Positions 28,601 to 36,126 are shown, numbered from the stretch's first letter. The stretch: 64,000 nt of DNA from Lachnospiraceae bacterium AD3010 (GCA_000622025.1 JHWU01000008.1:1-64000); one strand, 5' to 3'. Translations and numbers: made by a program. The notes: generated by a model not told the origin, from the sequence alone.

Positions 28601-28739
28601 TACAAATCCGCAGCCGGAGGACAGGGACATGTATCTGAACGCCATGAAGTCTCTCGGACTCAAGATAAAAGAACCCAATGTACAGGGAGATGAACCTAAA
28701 CCCACCATAGATGCAATGGTTTCAAAAATGATGGCTTGA
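25680..28739 (+). CDS. Large unknown protein B, paralog of protein A
   Basis: This encodes 1,019 residues behind AGAGG. It shares with protein A the N-terminal motif (IKRLRRVGIETQNITAVS), a Pro-rich MKELPPIPADAP, LLEAPEEQQMLVFYLVEN, the Gly-rich hydrophobic region (about 655-800 and 840-900), a GFSSWK-CY motif, and the end KPTIDAMVSKMMA. Conservation is highest at both ends and in the hydrophobic part, lower in the charged body. That pattern suits shared transport or assembly signals around a varied middle. It is the last gene of the operon; the next promoter overlaps its stop codon. Family unknown. Confidence 0.75.
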   Translation: MSDGNKEIKRLRRVGIETQNITAVSEFMNTTAMGLEMIDDTKQEIAASPVMMKMKELPPIPADAPTEDEVINGHEEVGLKLAPGSKKHPKRVSRAAEKRAVSREMISKREDFDKKPALQLPDTKDEKKKSYERIAAFDLGKVFFQEKGKSAYDILYKHYDEIKEELRRIPEYELVIREKLDNLNAGAPDDALIEAQANLKALYDINAYYAVFERIMQNKYYALLPHDEMHSLSFNELRKRLAKLYDADSNDRNEELIDYYQNLIRLKEIGLSDMKSVNERKEEYKSIFKHEKPEEEKRDPGKTIKEIAGTYAEILDHYANDKTLVTGDSVKVYKQRFFDTFKKEIDDFAALADKKDKNVLKLLNEYAVYVNGDFKDKTDALHDLILKEKPKDEDTIVRKKQDADKFSFTDAQKEGMRRVQAYLIKRGVKKKEFSFVNNLLEAPEEQQMLVFYLVENGKEESASISEYYSALYNYQPDYKKIEGKTLQTFSKAMRSAMITAPVLDKLIELEKNVHKAAKTVKDNDKLDNGKEDEVSRKKEGLVTAIKERGAMLHFLYRNAGMHEDMPPDMAADPMLRQRLFSEYREIGKLINDLVEISTKSPLEKKENKKYVIEKLDYEQHEIDRETAENPDDDSSEFFDKASNYYGKFNEWVIGDGLGYVSGGLSAAGDYVKPVTSTSTFGFISSGVGGLTALFGAVGVALTVAGLVKDNTLSTPDAVAQWIDVTGDTINIIGGTVTSIATLGSAIANIGEAAAEGGKWLGDTADALWATGSVGDVVTMVGGGICVVAGTVKMVSSGIQAGRLISTGVDIHRAKKTLKTKDQNNLTRDERLVKQFLDHQTNEAIRKGVSSGVGMITGTMGIIAGGLAMTGYLAPIGALVGVGALTLEIANKVTQYFIKRKQKKIMVDDFLNLDQAVENVLNSHPEKEKLKKYGDSLKDLVREELLSSMGFSSWKTCYKYICTQMAMTMYKKVFLTNPQPEDRDMYLNAMKSLGLKIKEPNVQGDEPKPTIDAMVSKMMA

Positions 28740-28764
28740 CAAGGGACAGGTAAAGTGGTATCTT
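28736..28764 (+). promoter_or_regulatory. Promoter of infC-rpmI-rplT
   Basis: A perfect TTGACA (28736-28741), 17-base spacer and TATCTT (28759-28764). The -35 box contains the TGA stop of the preceding gene. Transcription should start near 28771. Confidence 0.8.
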
Positions 28765-28770
28765 ACTGAA

Positions 28771-28990
28771 GTGCGTGTGAAGAAGTTCTGTTTTCTTGGC
28801 GCACGGAAATCGAAGCAGAGCATAAGCTCTCACCCTGAGGCGTAGGCTTTCAGGCGTTCATAGCAGGATTATTCTTGATCTATTATGGACGGTGGAGTTT
28901 TGCTCGACCGTCCTGTTTGTTATTGCGAGGACGAAGCCGGAAAAATCTGTTATAAATAAAGATTTTTCGCAACATATGTTTTAGGAGGGT
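28771..28990 (+). ncRNA. Structured leader RNA of the IF3 operon (L20-leader type)
   Basis: About 220 bases of untranslated leader precede infC, with a GC-rich hairpin (GGACGGT at 28887-28893 pairing ACCGTCC at 28907-28913) followed by TGTTTGTT, which looks like an attenuator. In Firmicutes this operon is controlled by L20 binding to such a leader. The assignment rests on position and the terminator-like hairpin; I cannot verify the L20-binding fold by eye. Confidence 0.6.
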
Positions 28991-28996
28991 AACACA

Positions 28997-29503
28997 ATTA
29001 GCGATTTATTTATCAATGAGCAGATCAGAGACAGGGAAGTCAGACTGATCGGTGAAGACGGTGAACAGCTTGGGGTTATGCCTACGGCAGAGGCTCTGAG
29101 ACGGGCAGATGAAGCAGGACTTGATCTTGTGAAGATCGCACCGGGGGCGAAACCGCCCGTATGTAAGATCGTCGATTACGGCAAGTATAAGTACGAGCAG
29201 ACCAGAAAGGACAAGGAAGCCCGAAAGAAGCAGAAGATCATAGAGGTTAAGGAGATCAGGTTTTCTCCAAACATCGATACAAATGATCTGAATACAAAAA
29301 GTAATGCTGCCCGGAAGTTTCTTATGAAGGGAGACCGGGTGAAGGTCACAATGCGTTTCCGCGGAAGGGAAATGGCTCACATGAATTCCAGTAAGCACAT
29401 TCTGGATGAATTTGCCGAGAACCTGAGTGATATCGCTGTTGTTGAAAAGCCTGCCAAAGTAGAGGGCAGAACAATGACATTGCAGCTTGCCCAGAAAAAA
29501 TAG
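28997..29503 (+). CDS. infC: Translation initiation factor IF-3
   Basis: The coding region starts with ATT at 28997, behind AGGAGGG (28983-28989), not at the ATG at 29078. The ATT start restores the family N-terminus ([19 protein letters not shown]) and gives 168 residues, the normal length. The linker ([20 protein letters not shown]) and C-terminal domain ([18 protein letters not shown]) are intact. IF3 acts on the 30S subunit and rejects poor start codons, so a rare ATT start gives autoregulation. First gene of the infC-rpmI-rplT operon. Confidence 0.95.
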   Translation: MSDLFINEQIRDREVRLIGEDGEQLGVMPTAEALRRADEAGLDLVKIAPGAKPPVCKIVDYGKYKYEQTRKDKEARKKQKIIEVKEIRFSPNIDTNDLNTKSNAARKFLMKGDRVKVTMRFRGREMAHMNSSKHILDEFAENLSDIAVVEKPAKVEGRTMTLQLAQKK

Positions 29504-29520
29504 AATGGAGGAAAGAAAAA

Positions 29521-29718
29521 ATGCCAAAGATGAAGACCAGCAGATCCGCCGCTAAGCGGTTCAAGATCACGGGAACAGGGAAATTAAAGAGGTTTAAGGC
29601 ATACAAGCGCCATATCCTTACAAAGAAGTCTGCAAAGACCAAGAGAAATCTCCGTCATGCAGTGATGACAGATGAAACAAACGTAAAGAATATGAAGAAG
29701 ATCCTGCCTTATCTTTGA
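29521..29718 (+). CDS. rpmI: Ribosomal protein bL35
   Basis: This encodes 65 residues, the normal size. It starts [15 protein letters not shown] and has the basic [16 protein letters not shown]-type core (here [16 protein letters not shown]). GGAGG lies just upstream. It sits in the conserved order infC-rpmI-rplT and is a component of the 50S subunit. Confidence 0.97.
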   Translation: MPKMKTSRSAAKRFKITGTGKLKRFKAYKRHILTKKSAKTKRNLRHAVMTDETNVKNMKKILPYL

Positions 29719-29760
29719 TACTTAAAGGCGGATATCAATTGATGATAACGGAGGTTTATT

Positions 29761-30114
29761 ATGGCTAGAATAAAAGGCGGCTTAAATGCCAGAAAAAAGC
29801 ATAACAGAGTATTAAAATTAGCAAAGGGCTACAGAGGAGCCAGATCAAAGCAGTACAGAGTTGCAAAGCAGTCCGTGATGCGTGCACTTACCTCGGCATT
29901 TGCGGGCAGAAAGCAGAAGAAGAGAGACTTCCGCGCACTCTGGATCACTCGTATCAATGCTGCGGCAAGAGCTAACGGTATAAGCTACAGCAAGCTGATG
30001 TATGGATTAAAGAATGCAGGCATCGATATTAACAGAAAGATGCTTTCAGAGATGGCGGTAAGTGACGCAGAGGGCTTCAAGACCCTTGCAGAGCTTGCAA
30101 AGTCCAGGGCTTAA
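29761..30114 (+). CDS. rplT: Ribosomal protein bL20
   Basis: This encodes 117 residues. It starts [19 protein letters not shown] and has the usual [19 protein letters not shown] region. In Firmicutes L20 also represses its own operon through the leader RNA. It is preceded by GGAGG 9 bases upstream and ends just before a hairpin and tRNA-Leu. Confidence 0.97.
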   Translation: MARIKGGLNARKKHNRVLKLAKGYRGARSKQYRVAKQSVMRALTSAFAGRKQKKRDFRALWITRINAAARANGISYSKLMYGLKNAGIDINRKMLSEMAVSDAEGFKTLAELAKSRA

Positions 30115-30126
30115 TGATAGAATGAT

Positions 30127-30168
30127 ATGCATCCCGTGTTCTGCCGGTTCGGGCACAGCGGGATGCAT
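30127..30168 (+). terminator. Hairpin between rplT and tRNA-Leu
   Basis: ATGCATCCCG (30127-30136) pairs perfectly with CGGGATGCAT (30159-30168). No T-run follows, so it may be a processing or stability element rather than a terminator. Confidence 0.55.
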
Positions 30169-30179
30169 AGATGTAATAA

Positions 30180-30263
30180 GCAGGAATGGCGGAATTGGCA
30201 GACGCGCAGGCTTCAGGTGCCTGTAGTAGCAATACTGTGAGGGTTCAAGTCCCTTTTCCTGCA
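30180..30263 (+). tRNA. tRNA-Leu (anticodon CAG)
   Basis: A class II tRNA with a long variable arm. Acceptor GCAGGAA (30180-30186) pairs with TTCCTGC (30256-30262), and the anticodon loop TTCAGGT gives CAG at 30214-30216. CCA is not encoded. Confidence 0.95.
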
Positions 30264-30321
30264 TTTTTTATTTCAATTTTCCGGTTCCGGATCAGAGCTT
30301 TACGGTTTTACGAGGTGAAAA

Positions 30322-31734
30322 ATGCTTTTAAGGTCGTCACAGATCAGGAGAACTGTGGTCCTTTTTATTGATATAGCAGGTATTCTCATTGCATTTTCTC
30401 TTTCGTGGTTCTTCAGGTTCGCGGATCCCTTTTCCTGGATCCTTAGCGAGCTGTACACCTCCACCCTTGTTATCATTATACTGACATATTTTGTTATCTT
30501 TGTTTTTTACGATAACAAAAGACCCTCTGTGGTGCATCAGAGTCCCTTTGAAAATCTGGTTTCAGTTCTTACAAACCAGATAGCTCTTATGTCAGTGACG
30601 CTTATCTATCTTTTCATTATGCAGAGGGGAACTCTTGTATCCCGTTATGTTATCGGTCTTACCTTTGCCATTGCTATCGTTCTTGATTATCTTTTCCGGA
30701 TCATATTCAGATACTTCCTTATCAGGGCTTCAAGAAACGGGGAAAAGATCAATAATGTGATGCTTGTCACTCTTTCTTTTCTTGCAAAGGATATTCTTGC
30801 TGTCATTGAGGAAAACCAGGGCTATCTTATGCGTATCTCCTGCATTACCATTCTCGATAAGGATATGGTCGGACGGAGCATAAACGGGATCCCTGTGGTT
30901 GGAAACAAGGATAATTATCTATACACCCACAGACAATATGTTTACGACGAGGTTTTTGTCAATATTCCATACAGCTTTGAGGTGAAGTTAAGGCGGATTA
31001 TTATGGGCTTCGAGGAAATGGGTGTCACAGTCAACCTGAATATCGAGTTTAATGTGGATGCCAGTGAAAAGCGTATCAGAAACTTCGCAGGCTATCAGGT
31101 CATAAGCTTTTCGGCCGCTATTCTGAATCCGGCTTCCCTGCTTATAAAACGTTTGATGGACATAGTGGGTAGCTTTGTCGGGCTTATCCTTTGTGCCGTA
31201 TCTCTGGTTATCTTCGCTCCCATAATAAAGCTCACAAGTCCGGGACCGGTTTTCTTTGCCCAGACCAGAGTCGGTATTAACGGCAGGAGATTTAAGATTT
31301 ATAAACTCCGTACCATGTATGCCGATGCGGAAAAGAGAAAGGCCGAGCTTATGGAAAAGAATGAGATGAGCGGGCTTATGTTTAAGATAAAGGATGATCC
31401 CCGGATAACACCCATAGGCAGATTCCTAAGGAAGTCCAGTATTGACGAGCTTCCCCAGTTCTGGAATGTGCTGGTCGGGGATATGAGTATGGTGGGAACA
31501 AGACCGCCTACGGAGGATGAATATGAGCGCTATGGAAATATTCATATGCGGCGGCTTTCGATAAGACCCGGAATAACCGGAATGTGGCAGGTTTCCGGAA
31601 GGAGCGAGATAAAGAATTTTGATGATGTTGTGAGACTTGATCTATACTACATCGATAACTGGTCGCTGCTCCTTGATATCCGTCTTATCCTGAAAACGAT
31701 TTTTGTGGTCATATTCGGAAGAGGGGCTTCATAG
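30322..31734 (+). CDS. Undecaprenyl-phosphate sugar-1-phosphate transferase (WbaP/EpsE-like)
   Basis: This encodes 470 residues, ATG behind GAGGTG. Four N-terminal membrane helices, a CoA-binding-like middle region and a fifth helix precede the catalytic bacterial sugar transferase domain (about 275-470), with KLRTM, ASIDELPQ-like SSIDELPQFWNVL, MSMVGTRPP and RPGITGMWQVSGR. It starts exopolysaccharide or glycan synthesis by moving a sugar phosphate to the lipid carrier at the membrane. The sugar is not predictable. It stands alone, without other glycan genes nearby, and a terminator follows. Confidence 0.9.
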   Translation: MLLRSSQIRRTVVLFIDIAGILIAFSLSWFFRFADPFSWILSELYTSTLVIIILTYFVIFVFYDNKRPSVVHQSPFENLVSVLTNQIALMSVTLIYLFIMQRGTLVSRYVIGLTFAIAIVLDYLFRIIFRYFLIRASRNGEKINNVMLVTLSFLAKDILAVIEENQGYLMRISCITILDKDMVGRSINGIPVVGNKDNYLYTHRQYVYDEVFVNIPYSFEVKLRRIIMGFEEMGVTVNLNIEFNVDASEKRIRNFAGYQVISFSAAILNPASLLIKRLMDIVGSFVGLILCAVSLVIFAPIIKLTSPGPVFFAQTRVGINGRRFKIYKLRTMYADAEKRKAELMEKNEMSGLMFKIKDDPRITPIGRFLRKSSIDELPQFWNVLVGDMSMVGTRPPTEDEYERYGNIHMRRLSIRPGITGMWQVSGRSEIKNFDDVVRLDLYYIDNWSLLLDIRLILKTIFVVIFGRGAS

Positions 31735-31754
31735 AGAAAAGAGATTTAAAACGC

Positions 31755-31790
31755 GAAACCGGCGAATTGGAGGGTTCGCCGGTTTCTTCT
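31755..31790 (+). terminator. Intrinsic terminator after sugar transferase
   Basis: GAAACCGGCGAA (31755-31766) pairs with TTCGCCGGTTTC (31775-31786), then TTCTTT. The following ~220 bp to 32010 are AT-rich with a small GAATTAC/GTAATTC hairpin and hold no gene I can see. Confidence 0.8.
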
Positions 31791-32010
31791 TTAGGAGAGT
31801 ATTAGTTTTGTTGGATTTTCCAACTAAGGGGGAGAATATCTATCGAATTACTTTCGTAATTCTTTAGCAGTCGAAGTTATCTTCAACTGATAAACACAGT
31901 ATAAATCTTATTTGTGTCCAAGCTGTGTTTTTAAAATAAAGTAATTGTGAACTCAAAATAAAAAGAAAATAATTTTTTTAAGTAAATATAAAGCTGTTCT
32001 GTATTAAATC

Positions 32011-32847
32011 TTAAGAAAACAGGACTCCCAGCTCGTCAATGCAGCTTAAGTCCACATCTTCCATGGTTCCGTTGTCGGATCTTTCGGATAATTCTGAGAG
32101 CACGGGGATCCGTGTAATAAGACGTATCCCGTATTCTTTAGCAATATTTTCAATGTGGCTTTCTCCGAAGAGTTTTATCTCTTCGCCGCAGTGAGGGCAG
32201 GGGAGATAGCTCAGGTTTTCCACGATCCCCAGAACCGGAACAGACATTGTTTCGGCAAGCTTCATCGCTTTTTCAACGATAACGGTCACTAGCTCCTGAG
32301 GGCTTGTAACGATGATGATACCGTTTACCGGCAGTGACTGGAAGGTGGTAAGCATAACGTCTCCGGTTCCCGGAGGCATATCCACAAACATATAGTCCAC
32401 ATTTCCCCAGATAACATCCGTCCAGAACTGCTTAACGGCACTGCTTATCACGGGTCCCCTCCATGCCACCGGATCACTTTCATTTTCCAGTATCAGATTT
32501 ACGGACATCAGTCTGATACCGGTTTTTGTCTCAACGGGTATCATCATTCCTTCTTCTGTACCCATGGTCTTCTCATGGATCCCGAATATCCTTGGAATGG
32601 ACGGACCTGTAATATCGGCATCAAGAATGGCGGTACTGTAGCCCATTCTGGATGCTGCAACAGCAGAAAGTGATGTTACCAGGGATTTTCCGACGCCGCC
32701 CTTCCCGCTTACAACACCGATAACCTTTTCAATCCTGCTTTCTTTGTTTGCAGGTAACACTAAAGAAGCGGGATCTCTCTGCACACAGGAAGCCCCGCAG
32801 GTACTGCAGTCGTGACTGCAGTTAGATGCATTCTGTTCTTCGCTCAT
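32011..32847 (-). CDS. Mrp/NBP35-family P-loop ATPase (Fe-S cluster carrier type)
   Basis: The start is the ATG at 32847 (278 residues) behind GAAAGG; a longer frame reaching 32934 reads into an intergenic repeat and is rejected. The N-terminal Cys motif (CSHDCSTCGASC) resembles NBP35-type cluster ligands. The deviant P-loop GVVSGKGGVGKS, VDMPPGTGD and SPQELVT are typical of Mrp. A CPHCG motif near the C-terminus may bind metal. It probably carries or inserts Fe-S clusters in the cytoplasm. It is a single gene facing away from the CheC-like gene. Confidence 0.9.
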   Translation of the reverse strand: MSEEQNASNCSHDCSTCGASCVQRDPASLVLPANKESRIEKVIGVVSGKGGVGKSLVTSLSAVAASRMGYSTAILDADITGPSIPRIFGIHEKTMGTEEGMMIPVETKTGIRLMSVNLILENESDPVAWRGPVISSAVKQFWTDVIWGNVDYMFVDMPPGTGDVMLTTFQSLPVNGIIIVTSPQELVTVIVEKAMKLAETMSVPVLGIVENLSYLPCPHCGEEIKLFGESHIENIAKEYGIRLITRIPVLSELSERSDNGTMEDVDLSCIDELGVLFS

Positions 32848-32877
32848 ATTTTTTCCTTTCGAATATCTGTTTAATTC

Positions 32878-32932
32878 TGAGGGTGTCCCTTCGACTTTGT
32901 CATTCTGAGGGCGTAGCCCGAAGAATCTTCTC
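32878..32932. repeat. Dispersed intergenic repeat (TTCGGGCTACGCC.. family)
   Basis: On the minus strand this reads GAAGATTCTTCGGGC then GCCCTCAGAATGAC, a common bacterial intergenic palindrome. Related words occur at 36127-36157 and 41196-41220 (GATCCTTCG.. and ..CTCAGGA(T/C)GAC). It lies between the divergent Mrp-like and CheC-like genes. Confidence 0.65.
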
Positions 32933-32983
32933 ACTGATTATAAATCTATTTACTACAAAATACAAAAAGATTATAATTGCTGA

Positions 32984-33012
32984 TAGACATTAAAATCATT
33001 TTTTAGTAAAAT
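32984..33012 (+). promoter_or_regulatory. Promoter of CheC/FliY-like gene
   Basis: TAGACA (32984-32989), 17-base spacer, TAAAAT (33007-33012). Transcription from about 33019 leaves a 44-base leader to the ATG at 33063. Confidence 0.6.
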
Positions 33013-33062
33013 ATACATTACGGTTGCAGGTGCAGCGTAATCTAATTGATGGGAGTCAATAT

Positions 33063-33689
33063 ATGTCGGAAGTACAGAATCTGGATCCTTCTCAGGTGGA
33101 TATTCTGGGGGAAATCGCAAATATCAGTGTCGGAAATTCAGCCACATCCCTTTCGGTAATGGTCAGGCAGAAGGTTGAGATAACAACGCCCAGTGTAACT
33201 GTAATAAACAGAAGCGAGGCGCTGGATGATTACGAGAAGACCTGTATTTTTGTACAGATTCATTATGTAAAGGGGCTTGACGGTAACAACGTCCTCATCC
33301 TGAAGGAAGAGGATGTAAAGATCCTGACCGACCTTATGATGGGAGGAGACGGTACAAACGTATCCGGAGAGCTTGGAGAGCTGCAGCTTTCTGCAGTAAG
33401 TGAGGCAATGAATCAGATGATGGGAACTGCTGCAACTTCCCTTTCCTCACTGCTCCTCGTTCCTACAGACATTTCCACTCCCGATGTAAATACCATTGAT
33501 GTGGAAAGCGTAAAGATCTTTGAGAAAATGTTTGAAGGAAAGATGGACAAATTCGTCAAGGTCTCTTTCCGTATGACTGTGGGATCACTCATAGATTCAA
33601 TAATGGTTCAGCTTTACCCCATGGACTTTGCAGTGGAAATGATCGAAAAGTTTAAGGTTGCCGGAAAGACAGCACTGGAAAAGCTTTGA
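33063..33689 (+). CDS. CheC/FliY-like chemotaxis phosphatase without SpoA domain
   Basis: The ATG at 33063 (208 residues) is preferred over one at 33024, which has no clear ribosome site. Two copies of the D/S-x3-E-x2-N phosphatase motif are visible: DILGEIANISVGNSATSLS near the N-terminus and SAVSEAMNQMMGTAATSLS near 120. QKVEITTPSV resembles FliY. There is no C-terminal SpoA domain, so it is CheC-like in size. It should dephosphorylate CheY-P and adjust motility. It stands alone here; receptor and receiver genes occur at 34-41 kb and 51.9 kb. Confidence 0.8.
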   Translation: MSEVQNLDPSQVDILGEIANISVGNSATSLSVMVRQKVEITTPSVTVINRSEALDDYEKTCIFVQIHYVKGLDGNNVLILKEEDVKILTDLMMGGDGTNVSGELGELQLSAVSEAMNQMMGTAATSLSSLLLVPTDISTPDVNTIDVESVKIFEKMFEGKMDKFVKVSFRMTVGSLIDSIMVQLYPMDFAVEMIEKFKVAGKTALEKL

Positions 33690-33730
33690 TTTATTAGTCA
33701 ATGACTGCTTTTTGACAAGTGATTTTTTTC

Positions 33731-33759
33731 TTGACTTTGCCTGCTGAGAATGATATTAT
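33731..33759 (+). promoter_or_regulatory. Promoter of tRNA-Pro
   Basis: TTGACT (33731-33736), 17-base spacer, TATTAT (33754-33759), about 80 bp before the tRNA. Confidence 0.7.
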
Positions 33760-33843
33760 CTTCCTTGCGTGCTGATGCAGGGTGTTGATATTAACAAAAT
33801 CTCAATCATAGACGCATAAAGCACAGCAGTAAAAAATTAATAA

Positions 33844-33918
33844 CGGGGTGTGGCTCAGTTTGGCTAGAGCGCTACCTTAGGGAGGTAGAGGCCGCAAGTT
33901 CGAATCTTGTCACTCCGA
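33844..33918 (+). tRNA. tRNA-Pro (anticodon AGG)
   Basis: Acceptor CGGGGTG (33844-33850) pairs with CACTCCG (33911-33917). The anticodon stem CTACC/GGTAG encloses TTAGGGA, giving AGG at 33879-33881. An A at position 34 of a Pro tRNA is uncommon in bacteria and would need to be read as such or edited to inosine. CCA is not encoded. Confidence 0.9.
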
Positions 33919-33920
33919 CT

Positions 33921-33945
33921 AAAGACGCCGAAAGGCGTCTTTTTT
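33921..33945 (+). terminator. Intrinsic terminator after tRNA-Pro
   Basis: AAAGACGCC GAAA GGCGTCTTTTTT, directly after the tRNA. Confidence 0.9.
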
Positions 33946-34020
33946 GTCGGAGTGACAAGATTCGAACCCTGCGGTCGATAGACCTCCCTCTTAGGGAGGT
34001 AGAGCAAAAAGGTCCGGTGG
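33946..34020 (-). repeat. Inverted copy of the tRNA-Pro 3' half
   Basis: Positions 33946-33967 are the exact reverse complement (22 bases) of the tRNA tail at 33898-33919. A diverged inverted copy continues towards the anticodon region, then TTAGGGAGGTAGAGC (33991-34005) repeats the tRNA anticodon arm in direct orientation. The remainder up to 34080 holds no gene. Confidence 0.85.
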
Positions 34021-34080
34021 ACCTCCAATTCGTCTCCTGCGGTCTGTTAAATTCCCCTGCAATTTGCTATTATTGTATTT

Positions 34081-35781
34081 ATGAATGAATTCCTAAAGGA
34101 TGTAATCAAATTAAAACGAAGGATCCTTGTTGTTGATGATGAAGAGATCAACCGCCGTATGCTGTCAAAGATCCTGTCCTCCGATTACGAGGTACTTACA
34201 GCGGAGGATGGAGACAGGGCTCTTGATATCATTAACAGCGAAAGAGATCTTCTGTCCCTTATCCTTTTAGATCTCATAATGCCCGGAAAGGACGGGTATG
34301 AGCTCTTAAATATCATACAGGGGGATCCCCAGCTTAGAAAGATCCCTGTGATCGTTCTTACCTCCGAGGAAAGTGCTGAAGTACAGAGCTTAAAGAAAGG
34401 GGCCGCAGACTTTATCCCTAAGCCCTATAACCTTCCGGATGTGATCCTTGCGCGTATTGAAAAGACCATACAGCTTTACGAGACCATAAATATCGTTAAA
34501 GCCACCCAGTTCGATTCTCTCACGGGTCTTTACAATAAAGAGTACTTTATGGAGTATGCATCCGTAATGGACCAGTTTTACCGTGATCGGGAAATGGACG
34601 CGGTAGCGCTTAATGTCAACAGGTTCCATGTCCTGAATGAGATTCATGGAAGGAATACGGGAGATGCGATATTAAGGATGATAGGAAGGGCCCTGAAGGA
34701 ATATGTTTATGAACATGAGGGCATCGCCTGCAGATACGATGCAGACGGTTTTTTCCTGTATCTGCCGCATGAGGATGATATCTGCAGCGCTCTTTCTGAG
34801 AAGATAACCTCTCTTGAGACCGGTGACCTGAATAACATATTTAACCGCATAAGATACGGTATTTATCCGAAGGCAAACCGGGAATACGCAATACACCGGC
34901 GTTTTGACTGCGCTCTCTTTGCCTGTAACAGCATAAAGGGGGACTTTGAGAAAAGGGTTTCTTATTATGATTCCACCATGCATGAGAAAGAGGCATATTC
35001 GGAAAGACTTTTAGCCGATATGGAGACAGGGCTTAAGGAAAGGCAGTTCAGGGTGTATTACCAGCCTAAGTATTATATCCAGGGAGAGGAACCCGCTCTT
35101 TCCTCTGCGGAGGCTCTGGTCCGCTGGATACACCCCGTTCTCGGGATGATAAGTCCCGCAAAATTTATACCGGTTTTTGAAGATAACGGATTGGTAAGCA
35201 AGCTTGACCGCTACGTATGGAAAGAGGCCGCAAGGCAGGTCGGAGAATGGAAGATGCGCTACGGCTTTACCATACCTGTTTCCGTAAATGTATCCAGAGT
35301 TGACCTAATGGAAGCTGACTTTGTTGAGGAGATCACTTCCATAATGACAGATGCAGGCATCACAGCATCGGAGTATCTTCTTGAAGTAACGGAATCTGCC
35401 TATACAGAGGACTCCGACAGGATCATAGAAGTGGTAAACAGGCTCAGGTCTCTGGGGCTTAAGATAGAAATGGACGACTTTGGTACCGGCTACTCCTCAC
35501 TCAATATGCTCTCATCGCTTCCTATTGACGTACTGAAGCTTGATATGGGCTTTATCAGAAATATAGAGAACAGCGAAAAGGACCTTAAAATGGTGGAGCT
35601 TATAATGGATATAGCGGGATATTTAAATTTAAGGGTTGTAGCAGAGGGAGTGGAGACGGAAGAGCAGTATAAGCTCCTTAAAAAGACCGGGGTTCATCTG
35701 ATCCAGGGTTATTATTTCTCGAAGCCGCTGCCGGCTGAAGAAATGGAAGATGTATTAAAAAGGGGGTTTTTGAAAAAATGA
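34081..35781 (+). CDS. Receiver-GGDEF(degenerate)-EAL response regulator
   Basis: This encodes 566 residues. A receiver domain (about 14-130, phospho-acceptor Asp64 in LILLDLIMPG) is followed by a GGDEF-like domain in which the catalytic motif is replaced by YDADGF (near 220), so no cyclase activity is expected. An intact EAL domain (from about 310; EALVRW with Glu344, TESAYTED, DDFGTGYSS, EGVET) should hydrolyse cyclic-di-GMP in response to phosphorylation. No ribosome binding site is visible; TATTAT lies 7 bases before the ATG, so the mRNA may be leaderless. The next gene overlaps by 4 bp (ATGA). Confidence 0.85.
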   Translation: MNEFLKDVIKLKRRILVVDDEEINRRMLSKILSSDYEVLTAEDGDRALDIINSERDLLSLILLDLIMPGKDGYELLNIIQGDPQLRKIPVIVLTSEESAEVQSLKKGAADFIPKPYNLPDVILARIEKTIQLYETINIVKATQFDSLTGLYNKEYFMEYASVMDQFYRDREMDAVALNVNRFHVLNEIHGRNTGDAILRMIGRALKEYVYEHEGIACRYDADGFFLYLPHEDDICSALSEKITSLETGDLNNIFNRIRYGIYPKANREYAIHRRFDCALFACNSIKGDFEKRVSYYDSTMHEKEAYSERLLADMETGLKERQFRVYYQPKYYIQGEEPALSSAEALVRWIHPVLGMISPAKFIPVFEDNGLVSKLDRYVWKEAARQVGEWKMRYGFTIPVSVNVSRVDLMEADFVEEITSIMTDAGITASEYLLEVTESAYTEDSDRIIEVVNRLRSLGLKIEMDDFGTGYSSLNMLSSLPIDVLKLDMGFIRNIENSEKDLKMVELIMDIAGYLNLRVVAEGVETEEQYKLLKKTGVHLIQGYYFSKPLPAEEMEDVLKRGFLKK

Positions 35782-36116
35782 TCACTGTCGAAAAGCTTGA
35801 GAATCTTGGCTGTAATACCGCAGAGGGACTGGAAAGATGCTTAAATGATGAAAGCTTTTATCTTAGCCTTGTTCCGGGAGCTTTTGAAAAAAAGAGATAT
35901 GAGGAACTGGAAGGTCTTATTAAGAAAGCGGATCTGAAGGCTGCCTTTGACGAAGCACACGCTCTTAAGGGTGTATTGTCGAATCTGGCCATTACGCCTC
36001 TTTTTGACTGCATAAGTGAGATAACCGAGCGCCTTAGAGCCGGAGATCAGGGAGATTACACAGCTCTTCTGTCACGGATGTGGGAAGTATATTCGGAATT
36101 TGAGAAGATACTGTGA
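35778..36116 (+). CDS. Stand-alone Hpt phosphotransfer protein
   Basis: This encodes 112 residues. AHALKGVLSNL places the phospho-accepting His at 61 in the expected helix. It has no kinase or receiver part. The ATGA overlap with the EAL regulator gene implies coupled translation. It likely relays phosphate from a hybrid kinase, most simply the one encoded at 36294, to the receiver-EAL protein. Confidence 0.8.
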   Translation: MITVEKLENLGCNTAEGLERCLNDESFYLSLVPGAFEKKRYEELEGLIKKADLKAAFDEAHALKGVLSNLAITPLFDCISEITERLRAGDQGDYTALLSRMWEVYSEFEKIL

Positions 36117-36126
36117 GGGAAAGAAG

